Source: Bacillota bacterium (GTDB lineage Bacteria; Bacillota; Clostridia; Lachnospirales; Bianqueaceae). Taken from it: DNA of 64,000 bases. Made by a program: the position numbers and the translations under genes. A model generated the notes under the pieces. That model was not told the origin of the DNA, searched no databases, and saw nothing but the letters and a program-made list of their open reading frames with translations. The stretch is taken from NCBI GenBank assembly GCA_017441925.1, contig JAFRUE010000015.1:1-64000 (forward strand), given 5' to 3'. Positions 35,865 to 46,337 of the stretch are shown in pieces. Position 1 is the stretch's first letter; each line of letters begins with the position of its first letter.

Positions 35865-36422
35865 ATGGCAGATGAAGCATTAAGACCCTATGAGGACAGA
35901 ATGAATAAGACGATCGAGTCTATGGAGTCCGAGTTCAACACGATCCGCGTCGGACGTGCGAATCCGCATATTCTCGATAATGTACGTGTTGATTATTACG
36001 GGACGGAGACCCCGATCGGACAGGTCGGCAATATTGCTGTTCCGGAAGCAAGACTGCTTGTGATCACACCGTGGGAGACCGCGATGCTCAAGAAGATCGA
36101 GAAAGCGATCCAGATCGCCAATATCGGTATCAATCCCACCAACGACGGCAAGTCGATCCGTCTTGTTTTCCCGGAGCTGACCGAGGAGAACCGCCGCGAC
36201 AAGAGCAAGGATATCCGCAAGATGTCCGAGAATGCCAAGGTTGCTGTCCGCAACATCCGCAGAGACGGTATGGAAGCTTTTAAGAAGCAGAAGAAATCCA
36301 GCGACCTGACTGAGGACGATTACAAGGATATCGAGAAAGAGATGCAGGAGCTGACCGACAACTTCATCAAGGATATCGATAAGCGCGCCGAGGCCAAGAT
36401 CAAGGAGATCATGACCGTCTAA
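35865..36422 (+). CDS. frr: Ribosome recycling factor
   Basis: RRF splits post-termination ribosomes with EF-G. The 185-residue three-helix-bundle protein has MNKTIESMESEFNTIRVGRANPHILD, GNIAVPEARLLVITPWE and VRNIRRDGMEAFKKQKKS. ATG 35865 is chosen over ATG 35859 since the AGGAGG is 8 nt before it. It lies 34 nt after pyrH. Confidence 0.97.
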   Translation: MADEALRPYEDRMNKTIESMESEFNTIRVGRANPHILDNVRVDYYGTETPIGQVGNIAVPEARLLVITPWETAMLKKIEKAIQIANIGINPTNDGKSIRLVFPELTEENRRDKSKDIRKMSENAKVAVRNIRRDGMEAFKKQKKSSDLTEDDYKDIEKEMQELTDNFIKDIDKRAEAKIKEIMTV

Positions 36423-36438
36423 GCGGGAGGACCGTCTT

Positions 36439-37167
36439 TTGGGTAAATTTGAGAGAGTTCTGGCGCTGCCGCCGGAGAGGATCCCGGAGCATGTCGCCAT
36501 CATTCTGGACGGAAACGGACGATGGGCGGAGCGCAGCCATAGACTGCGCGCGCAGGGGCATCATGCCGGCGCGGACAATGTTGAGACGATCACGTATGCC
36601 TGCATGGACATGGGGATCAGGTATCTGACCGTGTATGCTTTCTCCACGGAGAACTGGAAGCGGAGCAAGGATGAGGTCTCCTATCTGATGCTGCTCCTGA
36701 AACAGTACCTGCTCAAGTATAAGAAGACCGCGATCGCGAAGAAGATCCGGGTCCGCGTGATCGGCGATCTCAGCGGGCTGTCCGAGGATCTGCGCGAACT
36801 TGTCCTGGATGTGGAAGAGGCGACAAAGGATCTTACAGCCTTCAATCTGACGTTCGCGATCAATTACGGCGGCAGGGACGAGCTTGTACGTGCCGTCCGC
36901 GGACTTGTGCATGACGGGGTCTCGGAGGAAGAGATCACGGAGAATAAAATCTCCGGATCGCTTGATACGGCCGAGCTGCCGGATCCTGATCTGCTGATTC
37001 GGACGGGCGGAGAGCTCAGGATCAGTAATTTCCTGCTGTGGCAGTGTGCGTACAGCGAGTTTTATTTTACGGATATCCTCTGGCCGGATTTCGGAGAACC
37101 GGATCTTGAAAACGCGATCCTGGACTATGCCGGCCGGGAGAGGCGTTTCGGCGGAAGGAAGAAATAG
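36439..37167 (+). CDS. uppS: Isoprenyl transferase (undecaprenyl diphosphate synthase)
   Basis: UppS makes the C55 lipid carrier for cell wall synthesis. The 242-residue cis-prenyltransferase shows HVAIILDGNGRWAE with the catalytic Asp, YAFSTENWKRSKDEV, NYGGRDELVRA and DLLIRTGGELRISNFLLWQ. The start is TTG 36439 after GGGAGG. The order frr-uppS-cdsA is conserved in Firmicutes. Confidence 0.96.
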   Translation: MGKFERVLALPPERIPEHVAIILDGNGRWAERSHRLRAQGHHAGADNVETITYACMDMGIRYLTVYAFSTENWKRSKDEVSYLMLLLKQYLLKYKKTAIAKKIRVRVIGDLSGLSEDLRELVLDVEEATKDLTAFNLTFAINYGGRDELVRAVRGLVHDGVSEEEITENKISGSLDTAELPDPDLLIRTGGELRISNFLLWQCAYSEFYFTDILWPDFGEPDLENAILDYAGRERRFGGRKK

Positions 37168-37218
37168 ACCCGCCGGGACGGGACATACGGAATCAAAAGA
37201 AGAGAATAGAGAAGATAT

Positions 37219-38049
37219 ATGCTGAAGAGGACGATTAGCGGCGCGGTGCTGCTTGCGGTAATGATAGCGCTTGTGGCAGCCGGAGGGAAGATCATGCTCG
37301 CCGGACTTTTTCTGATGAGCATGGTCGGATTGTATGAATTCTATAAAGCGGTCAGAGAAGGCGGACACAGGCCATTCTCCATTGTGGGACTGGTCATGTG
37401 TTTTTTGTACTATCTTGTTCTGCTACTGTGGCCGGACGAGCTGATGGGGAGCAGTCTGCACCAGTCGCTTCTGATCGCGTTTTTCCTGGTCCTGATGATC
37501 CTTACGGTCATCGGGTATCCGGGACGCAGGATCGAGGATACGGCGCTCTCATTTGCCGGTTTTGTCTATGTGGCCGTGTTTTTTGCCTGTATGTACGTTG
37601 TGCGGAACATGCAGGACGGAGCGTATGTCGTATGGTATATCTTTATCGCGTCATGGGGCTGCGACACCTGTGCGTATCTTGCGGGACGGTTCTTCGGGAA
37701 ACGCAAGATGGTCCCGGAGCTGTCGCCGCACAAGACCATCGCGGGCGGTGTAGGCGGCGTTGTCGGCGCGGTTGCGCTTTCACTGATCTATACCCGGATC
37801 TTTGCGGAGCATCTGCCGTTTACGGGAGCGGTCCTGTATCTGGCTGCCGCGGCGATCGGATTCTTTGGCGGCATCCTGTCGCAGTTCGGAGATCTGTTCG
37901 CGTCGTCCGTCAAACGCGTGACGGGGATCAAGGATTTCGGGAATCTGATACCCGGTCACGGCGGGATCCTGGACAGATTCGATTCTACACTTCTGGTAAC
38001 GCCGGCCGTTCTGCTGCTCATCCGGATCGTGATGCGGATCCAGGGCTGA
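37219..38049 (+). CDS. cdsA: Phosphatidate cytidylyltransferase
   Basis: CdsA converts phosphatidate and CTP to CDP-diacylglycerol. The 276-residue protein has about seven or eight membrane segments and the family signature near the C-terminus SVKRVTGIKDFGNLIPGHGGILDRFDS. It also has SPHKTIAGGVGG. It lies between uppS and dxr. Confidence 0.95.
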   Translation: MLKRTISGAVLLAVMIALVAAGGKIMLAGLFLMSMVGLYEFYKAVREGGHRPFSIVGLVMCFLYYLVLLLWPDELMGSSLHQSLLIAFFLVLMILTVIGYPGRRIEDTALSFAGFVYVAVFFACMYVVRNMQDGAYVVWYIFIASWGCDTCAYLAGRFFGKRKMVPELSPHKTIAGGVGGVVGAVALSLIYTRIFAEHLPFTGAVLYLAAAAIGFFGGILSQFGDLFASSVKRVTGIKDFGNLIPGHGGILDRFDSTLLVTPAVLLLIRIVMRIQG

Positions 38050-38068
38050 ACGTCCGCAGGAGGTTAAT

Positions 38069-39229
38069 TTGAAGAATATTGTAATTCTCGGGTCGAGCGG
38101 ATCAATCGGTACGCAGACCCTTTCTGTTATCGGGGCATGTCCGGAGGAATACCGGGTCACGGCGCTTGCGGTCAATACTTCTGCCGCGGTCCTGAGGGAT
38201 CAGATCGAGAAGTTCCGGCCTAAGGCTGCCGTTATCTATGATCCGGAGTGTTATGAAAAGGCATCACGGGACTGGCCGTATCCGGACACAAAGCTTCTGT
38301 GCGGTATGGACGGTCTGCTTGAGATCGTGCGGATGCCGGAGGCGCAGATCGTAGTGACCGCAATGGTCGGTATGATCGGACTGCGGCCGACAGTAGCGGC
38401 GATCGAAGCCGGTAAGGACATTGCACTTGCCAACAAGGAAACGCTTGTATGCGCGGGGCAGCTGATCATGCGGCTTGCCCGTGAGCATCAGGTCCGTATC
38501 CTGCCGGTGGACAGTGAGCACGGAGCGATCTTCCAGTGCCTGTACGGCGTGAAGGACCGTAAAGAACTTGCCGGGCTGATCCTGACGGCGTCGGGAGGAC
38601 CTTTCCGCGGCTATACGAAAGAACAGCTGCAGTCCGTCACAAAGGCACAGGCGCTGCGGCACCCGAGCTGGAAGATGGGCGCCAAGATCACGATCGATTC
38701 CGCGACGATGGTCAATAAGGGACTGGAAATGATCGAGGCAAGATGGCTTTTTGACTGCGGACCGGACAAGATCCGCGTGGTCGTGCACCCGCAGAGCGTG
38801 ATCCATTCGATGATCGAACTGGTCGACGGGTCCGTTATCGCACAGCTCGCCGTTCCGGATATGCGGCTTCCGATCGAAGTCGCGCTGGCGTATCCGGAGA
38901 GGGGACCGCGCGTCATTCAGCCGCTGGATCTGGCTTCCTACGGGTCATTGACGTTCGAAGAACCGGATGAGGATGTGTTTGTCTCCCTGCGCCTTGCGAG
39001 AGAGGTCATGCAGGCAGGAGGACTGTATCCTGCTGTGCTGAACGCGGCCAACGAATGCGCGGTCGCGGATTTCCTCGCGGACAGGATCGGTTTCACCGAG
39101 ATTTATGAGCGGATCGAGAAGAGTCTGGACTGGGCTTCCGCACAGGGCATGCGGGACGGTTCCTACGAGCTTGCGGAAGTCTTTGAATGGGAGAAGAGGA
39201 TCAGGGACCTGTGGTCCCGGAATGGATAA
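38069..39229 (+). CDS. dxr: 1-deoxy-D-xylulose 5-phosphate reductoisomerase
   Basis: Dxr makes methylerythritol phosphate, the first committed step of the MEP isoprenoid pathway. The 386-residue enzyme has the NADPH-binding ILGSSGSIGTQTL, the metal site PVDSEHGAIFQCL, TASGGPFRG and HPSWKMGAKITIDSATMVNKGLE. The start is TTG 38069 behind GGAGG. Together with ispG it shows that this organism uses the MEP pathway. Confidence 0.97.
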   Translation: MKNIVILGSSGSIGTQTLSVIGACPEEYRVTALAVNTSAAVLRDQIEKFRPKAAVIYDPECYEKASRDWPYPDTKLLCGMDGLLEIVRMPEAQIVVTAMVGMIGLRPTVAAIEAGKDIALANKETLVCAGQLIMRLAREHQVRILPVDSEHGAIFQCLYGVKDRKELAGLILTASGGPFRGYTKEQLQSVTKAQALRHPSWKMGAKITIDSATMVNKGLEMIEARWLFDCGPDKIRVVVHPQSVIHSMIELVDGSVIAQLAVPDMRLPIEVALAYPERGPRVIQPLDLASYGSLTFEEPDEDVFVSLRLAREVMQAGGLYPAVLNAANECAVADFLADRIGFTEIYERIEKSLDWASAQGMRDGSYELAEVFEWEKRIRDLWSRNG

Positions 39230-39232
39230 AAG

Positions 39233-40318
39233 ATGGGTATTGTAATAGCGATTCTGGTTTTCGCGTTCATGATCATGATCCACGAGTGGGGACACTTCAT
39301 TGTGGCGCGGAAGAATGGAGTTTTTGTAAAGGAATTTGCCTTTGGGATGGGGCCTAAGATCATCAGCCGTACTTCTAAGAAATCCGGGACGGAGTATTCC
39401 TGGAGACTGTTTCCGATCGGAGGCTTCTGCAGCATGCTCGGCGAGGACGAGCCGGTCAGTGAAGAGGGCTCTTTCTCGGAGAAATCCGTCTGGAGACGGA
39501 TGGCGATCGTTGCCGCAGGACCTTTCATGAACATCCTGACAGCGTTTGTGTTCACAGTGATCCTTGTGATCATGACCGGATACTACACGCCCGCGGTCCG
39601 GGATCTGAATCCGGCAGGCGGCGCGGCCGCGGCCGGCATGCAGACGGGCGATACCATTCTTTCCATTGACGGGAAGAAAGTCCACATTTATCAGGACCTT
39701 TCCTATATTATGATCGACATCGGGGAGAAACCGACCGAGGTCGTCGTACGTCATCTGGACGGGACGAAAGAGACACTTATCGTTACGCCGGAGTATTCGG
39801 AGGAGGATCAGCGGTATCTACTCGGAATCACTGTCGGCGCGGAGAATCTCGGCTGGAAGGACGCGATCGCCAAGAACGGCGCGTCCGCGATTCCCGGGCT
39901 GATCGGGAGTACATTCCGGGAGGCATTCTGGGAGATGCTCGGCAATGTCCGGATCGTGATCCGGAGTTTTGTACAGCTGATCACCGGACAGATCGGAACC
40001 AGCCAGGTCATGGGACCCATCGGCATCGTGCAGGTCATGGACGATACCTATTCGCAGGCCGCAGCGATCAGTTTCCGTGCTTTGATCGTCACGATCCTGA
40101 GCCTGACGGCGCTCCTGTCGATCAATCTCGGCGTCATGAATCTGTTCCCGATACCGGCTCTTGACGGAAGCCATCTGGTCTTCCTCCTGATCGAGGCGAT
40201 CTTCCGCAAGCCGGTCAATAAAAAAGTCGAAAACATCATATATCTGGTCGGATTTGTCCTGCTGCTTACCGTAATGGCGCTCGTGGCCTATCAGGACATC
40301 CGGCGGATCGTGGGGTAA
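39233..40318 (+). CDS. rseP: RseP/RasP-type site-2 metalloprotease
   Basis: This intramembrane zinc protease cleaves anti-sigma factors and remnant signal peptides. The 361-residue protein has the zinc motif HEWGH (about residues 18-22) in the first membrane segment, one PDZ domain (about 125-200; NPAGGAAAAGMQTGD) and NLFPIPALDGSHL with the third metal ligand. It starts 3 nt after dxr. Confidence 0.95.
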   Translation: MGIVIAILVFAFMIMIHEWGHFIVARKNGVFVKEFAFGMGPKIISRTSKKSGTEYSWRLFPIGGFCSMLGEDEPVSEEGSFSEKSVWRRMAIVAAGPFMNILTAFVFTVILVIMTGYYTPAVRDLNPAGGAAAAGMQTGDTILSIDGKKVHIYQDLSYIMIDIGEKPTEVVVRHLDGTKETLIVTPEYSEEDQRYLLGITVGAENLGWKDAIAKNGASAIPGLIGSTFREAFWEMLGNVRIVIRSFVQLITGQIGTSQVMGPIGIVQVMDDTYSQAAAISFRALIVTILSLTALLSINLGVMNLFPIPALDGSHLVFLLIEAIFRKPVNKKVENIIYLVGFVLLLTVMALVAYQDIRRIVG

Positions 40319-40321
40319 GCA

Positions 40322-41398
40322 ATGTATACACGCAAAGATACCAGACAGGTCAAGGTCGGGGGACTTGCGCTCGGCGGAGGCGCTCCGGTCCGGATCCAGT
40401 CTATGACAAATACAAGGACTTCGGACGTGGAAGCAACGGTACGGCAGATCCTGGAGCTGGAAGAAGCGGGCTGTGAGATCATCCGCGCGACGGTACCGGA
40501 TATGGCGGCGGCGGAAGCTTTTGAGAAGATCCGCGAGAGGATCCATATCCCGCTGGTCGCGGATATTCATTTTGATTACCGTCTTGCGATCGCGGCCGTT
40601 GAGCACGGAGCGGACAAGATCCGCATCAATCCGGGAAATATCGGTTCTCCAGACAGAGTGCGCGCTGTTGCGGAAGCATGCAAAGCGCATCATGTGCCGA
40701 TCCGGGTCGGTGTGAATTCCGGCTCGCTGGAGCGTGAACTGCTAGCGAAATACGGCGGACCGACAGCGGAGGCGCTCGCCGAGAGCGCGGCCGGCAAGGT
40801 CAGGCAGCTTGAGGAATGCGGTTTCTACGATATGGTCGTTTCGATCAAGGCATCGACCGTGAATCTTTGCGTGGACGCGAACCTGGCGTTCGCTGAGAAA
40901 TATGATTACCCACTGCATCTCGGCATTACCGAGGCCGGCGGACTGTCCGACGGAACGGTCAAATCCGCGATGGGCCTCGGTGCGCTGCTGCACGCAGGGC
41001 TTGGAGACACGATCCGGGTTTCGCTGACGGCGGATCCTGTCGAAGAGATCCGGACAGCCAAGCAGATTCTGCGTTTTGCCGGACTGCGCAATTCCGGGAT
41101 CGAGTGGGTGTCCTGCCCGACCTGCGGACGTACGTCGATCGATCTGGTGAAGCTCGCTGACGAGGCCAGAGAAGCGCTTAAAGACGAAACGCTGCCGGTG
41201 CGTATTGCCGTCATGGGCTGTATTGTCAATGGACCGGGAGAGGCAAGAGAGGCCGATCTCGGTATCGCGGGCGGCAATGGCGAGGGACTGATTTTCCGCA
41301 AGGGGGAGATCCTGCGGAAGGTGCAGGAGAGCGAGCTTCTGCCGGCATTGCTTGAGGAATTTGCCAGACTGAAAGAAGAAATGACACGGAGTGTGTAA
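40322..41398 (+). CDS. ispG: 4-hydroxy-3-methylbut-2-en-1-yl diphosphate synthase
   Basis: IspG is the 4Fe-4S enzyme of the MEP pathway. The 358-residue protein has GGGAPVRIQSMTNT, the TIM barrel VADIHFDYR, and the C-terminal cluster cysteines in CPTCGR and MGCIVNGPGEA. It lies 3 nt after rseP, giving the usual dxr-rseP-ispG cluster. Confidence 0.97.
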   Translation: MYTRKDTRQVKVGGLALGGGAPVRIQSMTNTRTSDVEATVRQILELEEAGCEIIRATVPDMAAAEAFEKIRERIHIPLVADIHFDYRLAIAAVEHGADKIRINPGNIGSPDRVRAVAEACKAHHVPIRVGVNSGSLERELLAKYGGPTAEALAESAAGKVRQLEECGFYDMVVSIKASTVNLCVDANLAFAEKYDYPLHLGITEAGGLSDGTVKSAMGLGALLHAGLGDTIRVSLTADPVEEIRTAKQILRFAGLRNSGIEWVSCPTCGRTSIDLVKLADEAREALKDETLPVRIAVMGCIVNGPGEAREADLGIAGGNGEGLIFRKGEILRKVQESELLPALLEEFARLKEEMTRSV

Positions 41399-41404
41399 AG
41401 ATAA

Positions 41405-44400
41405 ATGCAGGAACAGAAGACGTTAGCGGAATACTTTAAAGATTGTCTGACAGATGAGGGGCAGCTTAACACTGCTTCTCTTTTGCGTGTCCAGAATGTC
41501 GAGATCCGGATGGAAGAGCGTAAAATGGTCGTCAGGACCGTTACGGACCAGATCCTGGATCCCGCGTTCCGTCAGGGACTGGAAGAGACGATCGCAGAGA
41601 ATTTCCGGGGCAGGCTGACTGTGGATCTGGAAGTCGAGCTTGAGAATACCGCACAGTCTGACGGCAGTGAGCTTCAGGAGAGGATGGAGGACGCATGGAA
41701 TTATGTTCTGGAAGAGGAACAGCGCCTGCGTCCGATGTGCTATCATATCCTGAAGAATACGGAACCTGAATTCCTGACAGGGGGACGGATCCGTCTGCCG
41801 CTTCCGCAGGAAGCGATCCATCTGCTGCAGTTCAACGGGTGCCTGCACAGTCTGGAGATCCTGATGGAGAAGATGGTCGGACAGCCGGTGCGTGTCCTGG
41901 CGGAAGCCGTGAGGCGGGACCCGAGGATCGATGAGATGCGGGAAGCCCGCATCCAGTCCAGACAGGAAGAATTCATCCGGACAGGGACGGCACAGGCGGC
42001 AGGCTCGGCGGAGCCGGCAGGAATGCCGGAAAATGCGGATGCTGCGGCCGACAGCCAGAACATATCGGACGAGAGCCCTGCCGGGAAACTGATTCCGGTC
42101 GAACCGCTTCCATGGGAAGAGGAAGCTGCCGCGGCTCCTGCAGAAAATGCGGCAGGACCCGCTGCGGCAGTGCGCGAAGAGCCGGTGTATGAACCGGCCG
42201 CGCCTGCCGACAGATCAATCCAGGCGGCATATGATCCCGCAGAGCCTGGAGAAGAGGAAGACAGCGAGGACGAAGAGGACGTTCCAAAGGACGAAGCGCT
42301 TTTCGGACGTGCGATCAGAGGCAAGATCGGCGAATATACAGCGATGGAGGACGGGAAACGTCTGATCCTGTACGGGGTCGTGACTTCTGTTTCGTCCAGA
42401 GAGATCAAGGGCGGCAAGACGCTTGTCCAGCTGAGCCTGACGGATTATCAGCATGAAGCGCTCGTCAAGTCCTTTATTCCGACAGATCAGTTCGAACAGA
42501 TCAGCGGGAAACTTGAGAACGGCGTTACGCTGATGGCGCGAGGGACCGTGCGGGCGGATGATTTTATCCATGAGCTGACGCTTGTGGCCAACAGCCTGAT
42601 GCTCTGCGCGCTGCCTTTTGAAGCGGATCCGGAGGTCATGGAATCCTACAGCAGCATGGTCGTCGGAATGCCGTATACGGCCGGCGAGCTGCGGCCGCTC
42701 CGGAATATCGAGAATGTACACGGCGATGTGACCGTGGAGGGACAGGTCATCCTGCATGAAGCAAAAGAGGACCGTTCCGGCGGACTTTCGCTGACAATTG
42801 ATATTACAGACGGGACCGGATCGGTTTCCGTCTATTCCCGCACGGACAAAGAACGATACAAAAAGATCGCATCCGATCTCAAGGCCGGCAGGTCGATCCA
42901 GGTGCACGGCACGGTCGAGCCGGATTTCCACGGGGAGCATTCACATATCCGGGCTAAAGCGATCCGGCGGATCAAGAAGAATTTCCGACCGGAGCGTCAG
43001 GACACTTATCCGGAGAAACGCGTTGAGCTGCATATGCATTCCAAGATGAGCGAGATGGACGCGGTTTCTTCGCCGACCGAGCTCGTCCAGCAGGCGGCCA
43101 GATGGGGGCATCCGGCTGTCGCGATCACCGATCATGGCGTCTGTCAGGGTTTCCCTGAGGCGATGACCGCGGCGGACGGGCTGCCGATCAAAGTCATCTA
43201 TGGCGTAGAGGTCTATCTTGTCGACGATCTGCAGGACGCGGTTACACGCGATCAGGGACAGAAACTCGATGATGAGTTTGTCGTGTTCGATATCGAGACG
43301 ACGGGATTTAATAAAGAATCCGATCAGATCATCGAGATCGGCGCGGTCAAGATCCGCGGAGGAGAAGTCATCGACCGTTTCAGCAGTTTTATCGATCCGG
43401 GACGGCATATTCCGGACCATATCACGAAGCTGACCAGTATCACCGATGAGGACGTCGCCGGCAGCGATCCGATCGAAAAAGTACTGCCGCGCTTTATCGA
43501 TTTCATCGGCAAGGACGCCGTCGTCGCGCACAACGCAGGCTTTGACACGGGCTTTATCGCCGCCAAGGCGCTCGCGCTCGGCCTGCCTGCTTTTGAGAAC
43601 ACGGTCGTGGACACGCTGGCTTTATCCCGCGGTCTTTACAATACGCTTAAAAAATACACGCTGGACGCGGTATGCCGTCATTTGGGGATCTCTCTGGAGA
43701 ATCACCACAGGGCAGTAGACGATGCCGAGGCGTGCGCCGGTATTTTCATCCAGTGTGTAAAAGAGCTTGAAGAACGCGAAGTCGCGGATCTGTCCGGTAT
43801 CAACGAACTGATCAGGGCGGGGATCGACGCGAAGAGGCTGAAGGCCTATCACGCGATCGTTCTGGTCAAGAATCTTGCCGGGCTGCGCAATCTGTATGAA
43901 CTGGTCTCCATCTCCCATCTGCAGTATTTCTTCCGCACGCCGCGTGTGCCCAAGTCGGTCTTTAACCGGCTGAGAGAAGGACTTATGATCGGTACCGCCT
44001 GCAGTGCCGGCGAGCTGTATTCGGCAGTGCTTGAGGAGGACGGACAGGAAGTACTGGACCGTCTGGCGGATTTCTATGATTATTTTGAAATCCAGCCGCT
44101 GACCAATAATGAATATCTGGTCCGTGAAGGACGTGTCGCGGACGATGAAGCCTTAAGGAATATCAACCGCAGGATCGTTGAGCTTGGAGAGCATTACGGG
44201 AAGCCTGTTGTCGCGACCTGCGACGCGCATTTCACGAATCCGGAGGACGGGATCTTCCGCAAGATCATTCTTGCCGGCAAGGGCATGGATGACGCGGATC
44301 AGCAGGCGGATCTGTATTTCCGTACGACAAACGAGATGCTGGACGAGTTCGCGTACCTTGGCGAGGAGAAAGCCCACGAGGTCGTTATCGACAATCCGCT

Positions 44401-46336
44401 TCACATCGCGGAGCAGATCGAGAAGATCAAGCCGATTCCGGACGGCACCTATACGCCCGAGATCCCCGGCGCGAACGAGGAACTTGAGCAGATCACGCAC
44501 GACCGGGCAAAATCGATCTACGGTGATCCGCTGCCTGAAATCGTACAGGCAAGACTTGACCGCGAACTCGGCTCGATCATCAAGCACGGTTTCGCAAGCC
44601 TGTACATCATCGCGCAGAGACTTGTCAAGCATTCCAATGAAGACGGATATGTCGTCGGATCCCGTGGATCCGTCGGTTCGTCTTTTGTTGCCACGATGGC
44701 GGGAATCACGGAGGTCAATCCGCTCCAGCCGCATTATGTCTGCCCGAACTGCCACTATTCGGAATTCGATTCCGAGGAGATCCGGGCCAATGCAGATAAG
44801 TCCGGATTCGATCTGCCGGACAAGGTCTGTCCGAAATGCGGCACGATGCTTGCAAAGAACGGCCATACGATACCGTTTGAGACATTCCTTGGCTTTAACG
44901 GCGACAAAGAGCCGGATATCGATCTGAATTTCTCCGGCGAATACCAGCCGCGCGCGCATGCCTTCACCGAAGAGCTTTTCGGCAAGGATCATGTATTCCG
45001 TGCGGGTACGATGGGCGGCCTCGCGGAGAAGACGGCTTACGGATATGTTATGAAATACCTGGAGTCGCATAACCGGGATGAGAACCGTGCCGAGGTCAAC
45101 CGTCTTGTCGCAGGCTGCACAGGCGTCCGCAGAACGACCGGACAGCATCCCGGGGGACAGATCGTTGTGCCGAAAGGCTACAGCATCTATCAGTTCTGCC
45201 CGGTACAGTATCCGGCAAATAAAGCCGAAGCCGGGACGATCACGACGCATTTTGATTATCATCAGCTGCATGACCGTCTGCTCAAGCTTGATATCCTCGG
45301 ACACGATGATCCGACGATGATCCGCATGCTTTCGGATCTGACAGGTCTTGACGCGACCGAGATCCCGCTTGACGATAAGAAAGTCATGTCGCTTTTCCTG
45401 GACACGAGCGCGCTCGAAGTCACGCCGGAAGAGATCGGAAGCAAAGTCGGCACATACGGCGTACCGGAATTCGGAACGCCTTTTGTCCGCGGTATGCTGC
45501 TGGATACCAAGCCCAAGAGCTTCTCGGATCTGGTCCGGATCTCCGGTCTGTCGCACGGTACGGACGTGTGGAACAACAACGCGTCCGATATTATCGCGGC
45601 GGGAGAGGCTACGATCTCAGACGTTATCTGTACGCGTGACGATATCATGACGGCACTGATCCGCCACAAGATGGACAACCTGTACGCCTTCAAGACAATG
45701 GAAGCGGTCCGTAAGGGCAAGGGCATCAAGGAAGACGACGAGATCAAGATGCGCGAGGCCGGTATGCCGGAGTGGTTCATCCGTTCCTGCAAGAAGATCA
45801 AGTATCTGTTCCCCAAAGGGCACGCGACTGCGTACGTTATGATGGCATTGCGCGTGGCCTATTATAAGGTTTATTATAAAGAAGCCTATTACGCGGCGTT
45901 CTTCAGCATCCGGGCCAAGGTCTTTGATTATGAGTCCATGTGCTTCGGAGAGCAGACAGCGCGCGCGGAGAAAGCCCGTATCGAAGCGCTCGGCAAGGAC
46001 GCGACGGATAAGGATAAAGACGAAGTCACGGCTCTCGAGATCGTGATCGAGGCTTATTGCCGCGGGGTGCAGTTCGCGCCGATCAGCCTGGAGGAATCCG
46101 GAGCGGAGCGTTTCAAACTGACCAAGGACAACCGCCTGCTGCCGCCGTTCACGGCGCTGCCCGGCATGGGCGCGCAGGCGGCGAAAAGCATTGTGGAAGC
46201 CCGCGAGAAGTCGCCGTTCATTACGGTGGACGATTTTGCGGAGCGCGCCAAGGTCTCCAAGACGATCCTTGAAGACATGCGCCGACTGCACATTCTGGAA
46301 GGCTTGCCGGAATCGATGCAGATGAGTCTTTTCTGA
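41405..46336 (+). CDS. polC: DNA polymerase III alpha subunit, PolC type
   Basis: PolC is the main replicative polymerase of low-GC Gram-positives. The 1643-residue protein has an N-terminal domain (1-190), then a long Ala/Pro/Glu-rich acidic linker (about 195-300), an OB fold (about 310-520) and a PHP domain (ELHMHSKMSEMD, about 540). A DEDD exonuclease follows (VVFDIETTGF near 627, with NHHRAVDDAEA), then a zinc module (CPNC and CPKC, about 1112-1146) and the polymerase centre with DIDLNF (about 1172). Typical PolC is about 1430-1470 residues; the linker explains much of the excess. It lies 6 nt after ispG. Confidence 0.97.
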   Translation: MQEQKTLAEYFKDCLTDEGQLNTASLLRVQNVEIRMEERKMVVRTVTDQILDPAFRQGLEETIAENFRGRLTVDLEVELENTAQSDGSELQERMEDAWNYVLEEEQRLRPMCYHILKNTEPEFLTGGRIRLPLPQEAIHLLQFNGCLHSLEILMEKMVGQPVRVLAEAVRRDPRIDEMREARIQSRQEEFIRTGTAQAAGSAEPAGMPENADAAADSQNISDESPAGKLIPVEPLPWEEEAAAAPAENAAGPAAAVREEPVYEPAAPADRSIQAAYDPAEPGEEEDSEDEEDVPKDEALFGRAIRGKIGEYTAMEDGKRLILYGVVTSVSSREIKGGKTLVQLSLTDYQHEALVKSFIPTDQFEQISGKLENGVTLMARGTVRADDFIHELTLVANSLMLCALPFEADPEVMESYSSMVVGMPYTAGELRPLRNIENVHGDVTVEGQVILHEAKEDRSGGLSLTIDITDGTGSVSVYSRTDKERYKKIASDLKAGRSIQVHGTVEPDFHGEHSHIRAKAIRRIKKNFRPERQDTYPEKRVELHMHSKMSEMDAVSSPTELVQQAARWGHPAVAITDHGVCQGFPEAMTAADGLPIKVIYGVEVYLVDDLQDAVTRDQGQKLDDEFVVFDIETTGFNKESDQIIEIGAVKIRGGEVIDRFSSFIDPGRHIPDHITKLTSITDEDVAGSDPIEKVLPRFIDFIGKDAVVAHNAGFDTGFIAAKALALGLPAFENTVVDTLALSRGLYNTLKKYTLDAVCRHLGISLENHHRAVDDAEACAGIFIQCVKELEEREVADLSGINELIRAGIDAKRLKAYHAIVLVKNLAGLRNLYELVSISHLQYFFRTPRVPKSVFNRLREGLMIGTACSAGELYSAVLEEDGQEVLDRLADFYDYFEIQPLTNNEYLVREGRVADDEALRNINRRIVELGEHYGKPVVATCDAHFTNPEDGIFRKIILAGKGMDDADQQADLYFRTTNEMLDEFAYLGEEKAHEVVIDNPLHIAEQIEKIKPIPDGTYTPEIPGANEELEQITHDRAKSIYGDPLPEIVQARLDRELGSIIKHGFASLYIIAQRLVKHSNEDGYVVGSRGSVGSSFVATMAGITEVNPLQPHYVCPNCHYSEFDSEEIRANADKSGFDLPDKVCPKCGTMLAKNGHTIPFETFLGFNGDKEPDIDLNFSGEYQPRAHAFTEELFGKDHVFRAGTMGGLAEKTAYGYVMKYLESHNRDENRAEVNRLVAGCTGVRRTTGQHPGGQIVVPKGYSIYQFCPVQYPANKAEAGTITTHFDYHQLHDRLLKLDILGHDDPTMIRMLSDLTGLDATEIPLDDKKVMSLFLDTSALEVTPEEIGSKVGTYGVPEFGTPFVRGMLLDTKPKSFSDLVRISGLSHGTDVWNNNASDIIAAGEATISDVICTRDDIMTALIRHKMDNLYAFKTMEAVRKGKGIKEDDEIKMREAGMPEWFIRSCKKIKYLFPKGHATAYVMMALRVAYYKVYYKEAYYAAFFSIRAKVFDYESMCFGEQTARAEKARIEALGKDATDKDKDEVTALEIVIEAYCRGVQFAPISLEESGAERFKLTKDNRLLPPFTALPGMGAQAAKSIVEAREKSPFITVDDFAERAKVSKTILEDMRRLHILEGLPESMQMSLF

Positions 46337-46337
46337 G

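Noticed and set aside
44153..45556. A 467-residue open frame on the minus strand
   Set aside because: It is a shadow of polC, with Arg/Asp/Leu-rich sequence and no family features.
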